Shown here piece by piece: positions 13,110-26,548 of a stretch of 64,000 nt of DNA. The notes under the pieces are model-generated. The model saw nothing but the letters and a program-made list of their open reading frames with translations. It ran no database searches and was not told where the DNA came from. The stretch comes from Paramecium pentaurelia (lineage: Eukaryota; Ciliophora; Oligohymenophorea; Peniculida; Parameciidae). How positions within the stretch are numbered: the first letter of the stretch is position 1; each line of letters opens with the position of its first letter. The stretch is taken from the NCBI GenBank assembly GCA_905183005.1, contig CAJJDO010000027.1:104689-168688 (forward strand), written 5' to 3'. The translations under genes were made by a program, and so were the position numbers.

Positions 13110-14392
13110 AATTTTTCAAATTTAAAACAAGATCACAGAAACTTCATTTAGATTTAGAATTAATTAATGGATAATTTCCAAGAATAGTAATTTAAAAAAT
13201 TTAAGACAAAAGATTAAAGCATTATTTTTTTAGATCAAAAAGTCAATTGTATAAATAATGGCTTAGAGTGGTAGTCCCTCAGAGAATCAATCTTATTGAC
13301 CTATCCATTCCAAGAAAAGAATTATAAACATTCATTATGTTCGACAATAAGTTAGTGTTTTCACTTGTCCTTGAGACTGTTATTTAGGTTCCTTCAATAT
13401 TCCATTTGCATTAGTTTGGTTTCTATGTGGTTAAGTTCTTCACCTTTTAGCCTGTCCCCTTACAATGTTAGGATCGAGTCTCATTCTCTTGATATTGAAA
13501 TAGATTTATTCTTCATTAGTCTCTAACCTCTCGTTTCTTTCTTGTTTTATAGGTATTTCATGATTCTAGTCTCTCACTATTAGAGCATCGTCATCTTCTT
13601 TAGATTCAAATGATTTCTTTTTCCTTTAACATTTTTATATAAAGTTTAACAAGTAATTCAAGCTTGATTTTTTTGAGCCATATATAATAAAAATCAAAGA
13701 CTTCATTAACAATAATATGGTCTCTCCAATTCATTTATCCTTCTTTTTTTTAAATAATTTAGAAAGCCTATTTTGAATCATCTACACGATTAATTTATTA
13801 ATTTTTTTTATTATTTATGTTTTCAGAAAAGGATGTGTTTCTGGTAAATTTATACTAGAAATTATGATAAATAAATATCATAATGCTTATTGAGTATTCT
13901 AAGACCAAAAAACAACAATATAAAATTAAGTCTTTGTAGGAAGAAAATAAATTTAATCCAATAAGCCCTCTTTTTGGCTCATCAAATACAATAATAAAAC
14001 TATGACAGAAATTACTTTGATTTTATACCTTGTAGTTGATTTTAAATTAATTTATTTCTAAAGAAAAATGGTGATTATGATGAAAGAAAATTTCTCTTAA
14101 AATTGATTTATTTTTTCTATCTTTCATTATCATTTTGTTAAGTCTATGTGATAATATCTATTAATTCATATACATGGTTGATGAAAGGCATATAAAATAG
14201 ATCAGATGATAGTAAATTGCTCATTAATCAGTTAAAAAAAAAATAAATTAATAATGTTAGTTTACAGAAAACACATCATTTCCTGCAAACAAAAATTATA
14301 AAATTTTAATGAATTGGCCAATCTATATAATTATATAAATTATATCATTTAACTATTTATGTCTAAAATTAATAAGTTATATTTTATTAGAT
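13110..14392. other. No intact gene; one coding-like shred on the plus strand
   Basis: At about 13270-13500 the plus strand reads as protein for roughly 75 codons (INLIDLSIPRKELQTFIMFD ... FHLHQFGFYVVKFFTF), ending at TGA. A neighbouring frame upstream begins MAQSGSPSENQSY. These look like pieces of a broken gene. From about 13600 to 14392 I see only AT-rich sequence, probably the 3' flank of the minus-strand gene that ends at 14393. Confidence 0.35.
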
Positions 14393-17300
14393 TCATTTTT
14401 TCAATTTATTATTTTAGACAAATAGATTTTCGGGATCATTCAAAATAAATCTCTGTAAACGATTGTGAAAGTACTCTTATATTTTTTTTATTTCATTTTA
14501 ATATTTTAGATTTTAATAGTGATTATAAGCATTGATTAAGTGATTTATCATGTCTATTACTAAACTAGAAGCTAGCATTGTAGAAAATAAAGCAATATGT
14601 ATCCATCCACATAATAAGAGTAATTCATTGCTTAGGTTGAAACTATATATAAGAAAAGATCCAGTAATAATCAATAGGAATGTTTCCTTAAAAATTAGTT
14701 TAATGAAATCATATTAAGATCTCAAAGGATTATTCTAAATTAAATAAATCAAATAGATTGCTGATGACATGGAGAGTAATATTGATTATAATTCCGGATA
14801 ATCAATAAAAGCTACAATATTAAAAATATAAAATATCACTCTGCAAATTTAAAATGATTTATAATTTTTTGTCCAAAATCCATTAATCTTTTCATTAAAG
14901 AAATATTTCCATTTTCTTACATCTTTAATGTTATTGGTAGTTATTGAAAACAATTTTATGGTTGAGAACAATATAAATAAAAGCGCAATAATTGCATTGA
15001 TACTATTAAAGATATTAAATGCTGAATCAAATGTGTAATTTGGAAACTATAGAAGAGCACTAAATATCAATTAATGAAGAATTGAATAATACATTTGAAA
15101 TATCCCAAACGATAAATACTTAATTTTCAATCGAAGGCATTTTCTAATAATTTTCTATTAAATAAAGCTCTAAAATCTTAAGTATTTACTATTTTCCCAA
15201 AATCGCTATTCTAAACACTACAGCCAATAGAGCATTTTTGAACTAGTGATCAAACAAAAGACACAGTATGAAAAAAGAGATAACAAAATAGAAAAATAAC
15301 AACTTTTGGAATTCATTAAAAAATATGTATTCAACTAAATTTATACTTCTTTTTTTTTAAAAGGTAATGTACCACCATTTAGTTTTTATAAAATAAGATC
15401 AATTTATAGAAAATCTAAAATTGGTTATAGTGATATTTTAGTATAAGTGTCCAAGAATTATTTCAAATGTTAAGGGAATTAGTATTGCATATATCTAAGA
15501 TATGATAATGATTGCAACAAATCTAACAAATTCAAAAACATTATTGTGTTTCCAGTCAACAAAACTAATCCTGAAATTGATATCATCGAATAAATCATAG
15601 CATCATTCATTGATACAATTTTAGTGACTGTTTATTAGGTTGCTTCAGATATCACAAAAGGATTTCCTAAATTGATTTCTAATGTATTATCCATCAAATA
15701 TTAATTCAATTCATTAATAATCATGGATTTCTCAATTTCAACTTTAAGAACAGGGTTTTTGACAGGATCTCTAAAAAATATAGATATTTAATATTTAGAT
15801 TAGTTAAATTCTGTTGAACATTTGACCAATGGTATTATATTAATGTCATATCTTATAGTTGGTAAAACAGTGAAAATAGTAATATTCTCAAAAGCAATGT
15901 CAGTACTCAATTTTACTTTTTGAGAGAAGCTTAGTTCTAAAATTTATGATTAACTTTTTTTATCAGAGAGTGATTTTAATTTAAACTTTGGAGCTTCTAG
16001 ATAAGTGCATATACTTATTGAGCCTTCTACATTCTCACAAATAAATGATTCTTCAATGTTACAATATGCAGAACATCCATCTCCTCCTGCAATATTACCA
16101 TCATCACAATCTTCATAAAGACTATTAAGTAGACCATTTCCACATTAGTTATCATTATCCTCTAAAATCTCTTCATTAATTTCTATTTCAACTTTTATTT
16201 ATTCGCATTTCATAGTACTAATATTTAATTCAGTAAATTTAGGATCACATTATGTACAAATGTTATTATTCTAACATTAAATACAACCAAATGAACATTA
16301 TAATTAACATTAGTAACAACCATCATATTTAATATCATTTCCATCATCACATTATTCAAATCCAACTGTTACAATTGAATCTCCACAGATAGATGTACAG
16401 ACTCCGTTCACCAATTAAAATGGATTTCTGCAAAATTAGCATTCATTATATTCAAGACATGATAAACAATTATCTTAGCATAATGATATGCAACCATTAC
16501 AATACATATCATCATCGTTATCACATTATTCAATAGATAATATTGCTAACATATTGTCATTACAAACTTATTCACACTTATTACTAATTAATTACCATCC
16601 TTCTAAACATTAAAAGCATTATTAATTAACACATAATTAACATTCTATTTGGCAACTATACTCACATTTATAACAACCATCAAATTTTTCATTATTACCA
16701 TCATCACATTATTCACTATCTAATGTCAAATTATCTCCACAAATAGGATAACAATATTAAGATTTCAGCTTGTAACCAATTAAACATTAAATACATTTCC
16801 CAAATCGGCATATTTGACAATTTTTAGCACACTGGAATTTACAATTAAAGCAACCATCAAATGGTATTATGTTTCCATCATCACATTCTTCATTTCCCTT
16901 AATTATTTTATCTCCACAAATTGGTACACACTAATTAATTAGATCTAAATAATTCCATCCCTCAAAACAATTAAAACATAAGCCATTTATAAAATTTGAG
17001 CATCCAGGAATGAAGGGCTAAAAATCCACAATTTTTACCATTTAAAGACCTCCAATAATGAAAGAGGCTAATGCAATTTTACCATTGAATCCTGGGTACA
17101 TCTTGTCTTTACCTACATATATGAAGAACTTAGGTACATGGAAGTGTCTAATATTATTATATTCTTTTTTATCAGTAGATTCTTTCCATTGAATTGAAGC
17201 AACCGCTTTCTTCTAAGGTCTTGAATATCCAAATGATATAAAGAACCATTCAGTATGTCTATTTTAGTGTTGGATATTTTAAACAACATTTGGATTTCCA

Positions 17301-19078
17301 CCACCTTCCAAATTAGTATATGTATAAGTTGCCAAATGAATGATACCTCCATCTCCCTCTCCAACCCAAGCAGCTAATGTTCTATATCCCAATTATCCAT
17401 CAGTTGATGGCTCTTTAATTTGAACTCTGAAAATCTTATGCCATTCTTATTATTATTCTGGTACTTCCCATTTGAACCAACCACTGAATGTGTATTCATG
17501 TGGGTATTAGGGATTATCAGATGTTCCAACAATAGAAAAAACTTCTACAGTATCAGCATTCCTTTATTATAGATTAGAGACCAGTGTATAAGTGATTGAT
17601 TCAAGCAAGAAATCATTTGGTTATGTATTTTCTTACAACTTACTAATATCACAATTCTCAGAGTCAAGAAAAACACCCTGGTTAGTACTGAAATAGATTT
17701 ATTAGAATGAACCATTAAACCCAGGATATCTATTTTAATCTTTTCCACTAATAGTGAATCTGACCCAATTTGTTGATGGATTCGAAACTTAATGAATAAC
17801 CTTTATAAGATCACCACTTCCAAATTTGATAAAAGCAACAGCCTTCTTTTTTTCAACACTGTATGAATAGTAAATATAAGTCCAAATTCCATCAAAATCT
17901 TCAGGATAATTAACAATTTGATGATTATTTGGTTCATCACTTGGTTAATCACAAGTTGTAAAAAGATAATATCCTTTACCCAACCAAATAGCTAGCAACC
18001 TATCTCCCATAGTGATATCTTAATCATTCTAATTTGCGCTCAATCTGGAAACAAAATACCAGATCTCATTTTTTCCACTTGGTAAGAATTAAGGATATGC
18101 TAATTAAAATTTAGCCCAATATCCATAACCATATTCAGTGAATGGTTCTGGTTTATTTCTTTCTTTTTAATAAACAGGAGTTTGATTAGTAAATTCAGAT
18201 AGTTACAATTAGTTTAAAAAATCTTCACCATCCCCCTCATCTGTTGAAGCTTGTAGAACTCTATAAGCTGGTTGAAGTTTAATTGGTTATGTGGGATGAA
18301 TAGGTTATTTAATTTCACCCTTTACTTATTATTGACCATCAGGTTTTCCAGTAATTACTACTTGTCCTTCATCATCATTTGGCTTAATTCTAGCAATGAT
18401 TTGTAAACTATCAGAACATTCATTAGTAATTTATTTGACTTTATTAGCAATAATCTTGATTGTATTCTAATTTAAATTAATAATGTTACTTATGAACCTT
18501 TCTAACATTAATTTCTAATTTATTCCCTCTCTTACATTAAACTATTTATTAATTCTTCTATTTTATCACTCGATAATTCTAAGTCTTTTTTATTCCCGAC
18601 AGTATTTAATGTACTTACTACTCCTTATAATTCCATCACACTATCCTTTCTCCATCTTTAAAATGGTGTGTTTCTTAAATTTTGTGCACTTATTTGACCC
18701 ATAATTTTTGTGAATATATTTCTGAATTGCGATAATACTTGAACTATAAACATATCTATTACCAGGCTCTACATCATTATAACCATTTTCACGAAAAATT
18801 TATAATGATAGCTTTAATTTCTAAAGATTATTTGAATCCATGTTGAGTTAATCTTATTTCTCTAGGATTTCTAACCATACATCAATCGAAGTGCTCACTT
18901 CTCTCAATATTTGACCGCATTCTAATTAGGTAGTCTTTAAATTATGCAATTCACTTAAACTATGCAATTTTAGATTACTACCCAATGAAATATATTGTTA
19001 AGCTAAATTAACCCATAAATTACTACCTCCTAGTGTGAAAGCGAGTAAAAATACCATAAGTAGTTTATAATTATTCAT
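14393..19078 (-). CDS. Large cysteine-rich multi-pass membrane protein
   Basis: Starts at ATG 19078 with a hydrophobic signal peptide (NNYKLLMVFLLAFTLGGSN) and ends at TGA 14393. Two introns of 19 nt (gtaatagatatgtttatag) and 23 nt (starting gtaacattattaattt) give 1547 codons. The order of parts is: an N-terminal helical region; two similar beta-sandwich-like, laminin-G-type segments (each with a 'YPGFNG' turn); five or so Cys-rich repeats of the CGD...G.E.CDDGN...DGC..C type (ICGDKIIKGNEECDDGN is one); then a C-terminal third with several hydrophobic helices and a charged tail. This architecture is common among ciliate surface receptors. The ectodomain probably faces outside and is disulphide-bonded. 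Ligand and role unknown. Confidence 0.85.
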
Positions 19079-19444
19079 AAATTAAAAATAACAATCAATA
19101 TTCTATTGTTCTATTCCCTATAATAACAAAAAAAATTAATTTTTCTATTCTTATTATTTGATATATATAAATATTGTTGTAAAAACTATAAACCTTTATA
19201 AATATTCTCTTGTCAGAAATCGCTCTATTTAAATTAGCAGTGTAAATTTGAAGTTCATTTATGTTTACCTTAATGTTGCTTAAAATAAGAATTGTTTTCT
19301 ATTAAAGATATTAAGAATAATCACTTTTCTTATTTTCTCAATCTCATTAGAATAAGCATTTTTCATGGAAATTAACTTAATAAGATCACTAATTTTTGAA
19401 ATACTTTTAACAATATTGAATTTTTTTTAATTACTTATTTCATA
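19079..19444. other. Intergenic, nothing recognised
   Basis: AT-rich 5' flank of the minus-strand cysteine-rich protein gene. No frame, RNA gene or repeat that I can support. Confidence 0.5.
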
Positions 19445-20560
19445 ATAATTATATATATTATCAATAATTTTTCGTCTTTTCACTATCTCTATACATGAGT
19501 GACATATTATTATTTTTTCATTTAGCAATTGCAAAAAATTGATTATCATTCTTAATTATAATAAAGAATATTTGACTAAACTCCAACAAATTTTTTAATA
19601 GTTTTGAGGTGGTAATAAATGGGATTAAAATAAGTTAATTTGAAGAAGATTTTACATTCTCAAAATTGATATAGAAACTAGCAAATTCATTAATTAAACA
19701 TATCTATTGAACTGAAAAAAAATTTGACTGGCAATTCATTTTGTTTGATTTATGTAGTTTTTGAAATTAAAATAGATTTGATTATTTTGATGAATTAAAA
19801 TAAGAAAGTTAAGATCATAACTTAAAATAAAATTTTTTAAAGATTTCATTAATAAGAAGATACAAATAATTAATTGTATTAGATAAAAACAAAATAATAC
19901 TAATTACTATTATTTTTAAATGCCTGTAAAATATCATAAATTTAAATTTGATACAATTGAATTTTGAAGTTCAATTTATGTCTAATAAACATTATTTCTC
20001 TTTTTCTTAATTTTAATCAGTAAACTAATAGAGATAAATAATAATATTAAAAAACTAGATATTGTTAATAAAACTATTGCCCAAATTTACCCCACACTTT
20101 ATATAGCAATAATTAATTTAATATCAGTTTTAGCTAATGAATTTTCAGCAACTAAAATGCAAGTTTCTTTATTTGAGTGCCCTTCTAATAGTTCAATTTC
20201 ATAATTTAGTTACCCAATAGAATAATTCTCGTTTGAATTTTAAAATATGAAATGAGTACTATTGATAGAACAAATTAATTTTGATGTAGAGTTCTCTATG
20301 TAATTATAATCATAGAAATATCTCTTTTAATTCAAATCATATATATACCGCTATTCTCTATCAGATGTCAATATTAAAATATTGTATTAATAAAATATTT
20401 ATTTGATATTGTTAATTGTTTTAGGATTCCTAATAACTTATTAAATTTCATATTGAAAAGAAGTATCGTTTAACTATAATGAAATATTTAGAATGAGAGA
20501 AAAAAATTGATATTCTTATAAGACTATTAAAATAATTTAATTTCTCTTTTAAATAGATTT
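19445..20560 (-). repeat. Duplicate contig end containing the 3' part of the next gene
   Basis: This 1116-bp block is repeated at 20562-21677 across the N at 20561. On the minus strand, 19934-20560 repeats the last ~209 codons and TGA of the large membrane-protein gene found complete at 21051-25034. It should be read as the same locus counted twice, not as a truncated paralog. Confidence 0.9.
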
Positions 20561-20561
20561 N
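20561..20561. other. Single-N assembly join
   Basis: One N separates two identical 1116-bp blocks. The protein frame that runs through this N in a naive translation is an artefact. Confidence 0.9.
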
Positions 20562-21050
20562 ATAATTATATATATTATCAATAATTTTTCGTCTTTTCAC
20601 TATCTCTATACATGAGTGACATATTATTATTTTTTCATTTAGCAATTGCAAAAAATTGATTATCATTCTTAATTATAATAAAGAATATTTGACTAAACTC
20701 CAACAAATTTTTTAATAGTTTTGAGGTGGTAATAAATGGGATTAAAATAAGTTAATTTGAAGAAGATTTTACATTCTCAAAATTGATATAGAAACTAGCA
20801 AATTCATTAATTAAACATATCTATTGAACTGAAAAAAAATTTGACTGGCAATTCATTTTGTTTGATTTATGTAGTTTTTGAAATTAAAATAGATTTGATT
20901 ATTTTGATGAATTAAAATAAGAAAGTTAAGATCATAACTTAAAATAAAATTTTTTAAAGATTTCATTAATAAGAAGATACAAATAATTAATTGTATTAGA
21001 TAAAAACAAAATAATACTAATTACTATTATTTTTAAATGCCTGTAAAATA

Positions 21051-24000
21051 TCATAAATTTAAATTTGATACAATTGAATTTTGAAGTTCAATTTATGTCT
21101 AATAAACATTATTTCTCTTTTTCTTAATTTTAATCAGTAAACTAATAGAGATAAATAATAATATTAAAAAACTAGATATTGTTAATAAAACTATTGCCCA
21201 AATTTACCCCACACTTTATATAGCAATAATTAATTTAATATCAGTTTTAGCTAATGAATTTTCAGCAACTAAAATGCAAGTTTCTTTATTTGAGTGCCCT
21301 TCTAATAGTTCAATTTCATAATTTAGTTACCCAATAGAATAATTCTCGTTTGAATTTTAAAATATGAAATGAGTACTATTGATAGAACAAATTAATTTTG
21401 ATGTAGAGTTCTCTATGTAATTATAATCATAGAAATATCTCTTTTAATTCAAATCATATATATACCGCTATTCTCTATCAGATGTCAATATTAAAATATT
21501 GTATTAATAAAATATTTATTTGATATTGTTAATTGTTTTAGGATTCCTAATAACTTATTAAATTTCATATTGAAAAGAAGTATCGTTTAACTATAATGAA
21601 ATATTTAGAATGAGAGAAAAAAATTGATATTCTTATAAGACTATTAAAATAATTTAATTTCTCTTTTAAATAGATTTAAGTATATGATTTGAAATAAATT
21701 GCTAAAACTGAGTAAAATCTTCATTAAAATGATTATTTAAATGGTTGTTAATAATTGTAAAGTTAACTTCCACAAAATGAATTAATTCAAATTTTGTATC
21801 ATCAAACTCTAAAATATTAATTATTAGATGTTTATTGTATGATTATACTTCAATATATAACTAATTAGAATCTTCAACAGTTAATAAACCTTCTTAATAA
21901 CTCTATATTTCTTAGTATTTGATGTAATAATTTTTAGTAAAAAATAAGATTTCCTGATTTTGTTATTTAATTTGAATTAAGGATCCAGTAAAATGTATTT
22001 TATAATTATGATGATCGAAATTAGATTATAATAAAAATTATTATTCATTCCTAACTTAAAAAGTATCCTTATCAATATCTTATATAATAATAATAATTTA
22101 TTTTTTAATTAATGACAAAATAGCTAATTACCATTAATTAATTAAAAATATATCTAATAAGATATTTTAACCTTTTTAGGATGTTTTCTACTCATCTATT
22201 AAGGAGAGGAATATATTTTAATTTTGTTATTTTAAAATATGAGCTATAAACTTTTTGTTCAAATCAGGCAAAAGTTTGTTACTAAGATTGATGGTGATAA
22301 TACAATTATTTTTATTTAATTAAGAACAAAATAGTATAGGTATGTGTTATAAATAAAATCCATTAAGTTTTACCAATGAATTATTTGTTATGTATAAATT
22401 ATCAACAGGTCCTACAAAAAAATCATTAATTTAAATTTATTATTTTTGTTTATTATTTAAAATAATCTCAATCTAATTATGTATATTATATATTTGATGA
22501 CACAAATTATATTAATTTAATCTAAATATACACTTAATTACATTTTCTGTAGTATATTTTGAAACAATATAAAAAGTCAAATTGTTACTTGAAAAAGCAT
22601 CCCTTTAATTTGTGTTTAAATTCTTCAATTTTACATGAAATTAGAAAATATCAATAGCTCTAATTTCAAAATTTTAATCATAATAATGTAAAATTGTTTA
22701 AACAATAAAAAATTCTGGTATGCTTACATTAATAATCCTTATTAATTTAAGTGGCCGTGTATGACTCACTCGAAGAATTTATATCTAATGTTCTTGATCT
22801 TTATCAACTAATATGATTAATAAACTTTATTCCTCTTTTTATGTTTAATGATTTTAGATGTTAAATTTTAAAGGTCTTTAAATTTTAGCATTAATAATGG
22901 TATAATTATACTAAAGAATTAATTGTTATGAGTAAGTAAAAATATATTAGAAAATTACATCTTCTATGAGATGTACTGCAATAATCTAATAAACATTATT
23001 TATCAAATTCTTTATTGATATAATTTAAATATTCTGAAATGGTAGAATAATAATCTAATCATTATATAGATCATAAATTAGTAAATTACTATGAAATTCT
23101 ATGAATTAATAATTTTATTTTTTATAATAGAAAAATGTTGGATGATTATTTGGTTACTCTCTTGAATAAATTTAGAATAATTTAGTTATTAAAATTTATG
23201 ATAATTTTTCCTATCCTAAATTATTGATACTGATAATCATAAAATTTTATCCCATTTTAGTTATGATTAGAACATGATTTTAAAATTAACTAAAACATTC
23301 AATTTCATTTTTAACTGATATTTAATAATTTAATGATTATTAAATTATTTTAAATAATTTATCTCCTTTTTTGATAATCAAAAAGAATAAGCGATATTGA
23401 AATACACTATATGTTTAAATTGGTATTTTAGAATTAATTTTATTGATGCACTCCTAAATTGTGATAAAATGATTGTTTTTGAAGATTGCATAATTATCTT
23501 CCTTATATATTAAGACAGAATCTTTTGAAATAAATCTAAAGTCACAATTATTTTAAAATTCCACAATCTCAGTTATATTAAGAATTGTAGAAATCGATAC
23601 CTATTATACTTAAAAATCATATTGTTCTGGTAATTCAATACATTGTTTATCAAAAATGATTGAATCATCTTCTTAACATGAATTTAACAAATGGATATCA
23701 TTAAAGATAATCGCCTTATCAATATTATTTATGATATTAACTTTGTAACAATTAAGAAGACTTATTTCGAATTAATCTTTTAATAAAACCTTAAATACAT
23801 AAGTTTTTTTTGGAATTAAAAATTAATTGAGATCATCATAACTATAAAATGAAATTTAAGAGTTAAGTTCATCTATGTAATAAAAATATTTATTATTATC
23901 TAAAAAAAATAAATGATTAGCCTAAAGTTAGATGTGTTATTTAATCTATTAATTCATGATCACATCTAAACTTTTATTGCTTAATAAAAATAGAAGATTA

Positions 24001-25034
24001 AAGCTTTCATGCACTTAAATTACATTACTATTAATATTAACAAATTCTTTTTTTAGTACATTAATTATAATACTAGTAGTTTAATTTTGATATATTATTA
24101 AATAATTTACTTTACACCAATTACTTATAAATATAAGTTATTGTATATTTTAGAATTTTTCAAATGATACCCAATATAATTATTTATTTTTATTATTCAC
24201 TTAAAATTAATAATACCCATCATTTGTAATTAGATAATATTCTGATAAATCTTTATTTAAGTACTTGCAGATTTAAATTCTTTGAACATAAGGAATGGTT
24301 TAATTAGTTTTATTCAACATAATATATTAATCTATAAGTAAATCTAAAGATGACCCTGAAAACTCAAATATTGCCCATTAGAAACAACCATAGAAAATAG
24401 TAAAATACTATTCTTCTGATTATTTTATATATTCTCTTATACATTAATCAAATTAATGCTAATCAATCTCTTTTTCTGTTATTAATAGAGTAGTATTTGA
24501 AATATCTACAGAATATATTTTGATAATGTTTTGGGAACTACAAAATAATAAAAAGTTAGAAATTTGCCATTAGAAGAATTCATCACAATTATATTATGCT
24601 TCTGTCATAATATCAACTTTGAATTAAAGTTCCATATTCAATACATCTATATTAGTTGGATTTAATTTGATATGATTATTACAAAGGATATTATATGATT
24701 AATATTTCAAAAGTTTGCATATCCATTGTTATTGCGTTGAATTATAAAATATGAAATTAGAAATAATAGTTGATCTTATTTTTTCACTTTCTAAATAGGA
24801 GATATTAAATGCTTATTCAGTTAGAACAAATTTTATTTAATTTAATTATTCAAAGTTATCAGAGTCCATTTCTATCAATCTTACATTTTATTGTAAGGGC
24901 ATTATGAATTCATTTGGTTCAAGTTCCATTAAATCACATTTTGAAGAAAATGTAATCAGAAAATGGCAACAAAGAGCAATTTTCTTTAGAAAACTAAAAT
25001 AAAATTCAAACATAGAAAAATAATCATTGTGCAT
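21051..25034 (-). CDS. 1327-residue single-pass membrane protein, unknown family
   Basis: One intronless frame from ATG 25034 to TGA 21051. The N-terminus has a hydrophobic stretch (MFEFYFSFLKKIALCCHFLI) fitting a signal peptide. About 1200 residues of Asn/Ile/Gln-rich sequence follow, with scattered cysteines and regularly spaced aromatic-hydrophobic strands, suggesting beta-propeller-like extracellular folds. Near the C-terminus there is one clear TM helix (IWAIVLLTISSFLILLFISI) followed by a basic stop-transfer (KIKKKRN) and a short cytosolic tail. This fits a type I membrane protein. No domain family recognised; long single-TM proteins of this composition are frequent in Paramecium. A partial copy at 19934-20560 is the assembly overlap. 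Confidence 0.8.
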
Positions 25035-26548
25035 GTATAATTTTTTAATTTAAAGAAATTATTACTAATATTAATAATAATCATTAGATTTATGATATTT
25101 TTAAATTAATAATAATATAAACTAATGAGAGGGCTAAAGAAATCTAAAATATGTATTTAAATGTTTAAGATCAATATGTTGGAACCAATAATAAAATATT
25201 ATATAATATTTATTTACTATTGATAGAAAAATAAAATTAAAGTTGAAATATTACTAATCCAGATTTAATAAATTTATATACAATCTCAGGGTCAAAAAGA
25301 GATACTTTAAGTTTAATTTCAACATAAAGTTAAATTGCTTTTAATTGTAACAAAAATTAATAAAATATTAATAAATTAAATAATTATGAAATAAATATAT
25401 CAATATAATAAATACTCATAGTTTTTCGATGTCTATGAATAATAGGCTAGATTAAAATTATTGTATTATTTAGTCAGGATTTTATTAGATTTCATATTTC
25501 TATTAATTGTAAACTTAATTATAATGCTAACTATTACGTTTTATAATAGCTATAGAGAGCCTTTAAAGTTTATGCTTAGAGTAATTGATGATGCTGTATT
25601 CTCATATTTTTATTATTTTTAATTAATTAATTCCAAATTCTATGAAAATCTTTTACATTTAGAACTATTCAAATAAGTAGAATAAGTTATATTTTTATTT
25701 CAAATAATTCTCATTTGTGATAAATAATTTCTTTATTATTACTAGGGAAGGCTAATATATTAATTTGAATATTACTTCTATATACAAAATATAAATTATA
25801 AAGATAGAAACATTATATTAGTTAGACATAAGCATCATATCTATCTTATAGTATCATTCCCCTCCTAAAAGATTTAAAAAAAAAAATATATGAATCTAAA
25901 CTAATATTTAGTATATTATTATTTGAGGGTATATAACAATTATTTCTTCTGATTTTATCAAATTATTATTACAAATCTTGATCTAAAAATATAGATTTAT
26001 CAAATTTTAAAAGGAGTGTTCTGCATAATAAAAATTTATTATACTAAATATATAAAATATATCAGTAGTCTTGCAGATTTGAAAATTATATAAAGATGTA
26101 TAAATATAAATTAATGAGAAATTAATAATATTATCAAAAAAGAGAAAACCTAATGAAACCAAGATATTATTAGCCAAACTTATAATCAATTACTTGATAC
26201 AGAATTAGAAACTTCCCAAATAAATTATCAAAAATATATTGTAGAATTACAAAATTTCAAGTCATTTATATTACAGATAAGAGAGATACTAATAATAATC
26301 AAGATGCTTTAATCACTTATTCAGCTATTATAATATGCAGTAAATAGATAATTAATAATAGGTTTTATTTTTTATGATTTAGCCTAATTATCTCAAAATT
26401 TTAATTTATATTGAACATTAAACAAAAAGTTTTTGGATTCTTGATTGAATAAGGATTTTAAGAAATATTAATATTATTTGATAATTTGAAAGCAAAGGAT
26501 GAATGGATTGATTTTTTTTGTAATTGTTCAAATTGTTTAATAAATATC
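25035..26548. other. No intact gene; plus-strand coding-like remnants
   Basis: The plus strand is open for about 150 codons at 25430-25890 (includes ITREGQYINLNITSIYKIQI, like the style of the large membrane protein next door). It is open again in two overlapping frames at 26150-26450. No start, no introns and no family are evident. I read these as remnants of a related gene or as chance open frames in AT-rich DNA. Confidence 0.3.

Noticed and set aside
17113..17748. Two minus-strand standard-code frames
   Set aside because: Out-of-frame shadows inside the LamG-like part of the cysteine-rich membrane protein.
20448..20666. 72-codon minus-strand frame containing X
   Set aside because: Runs across the artificial join at the N (20561).
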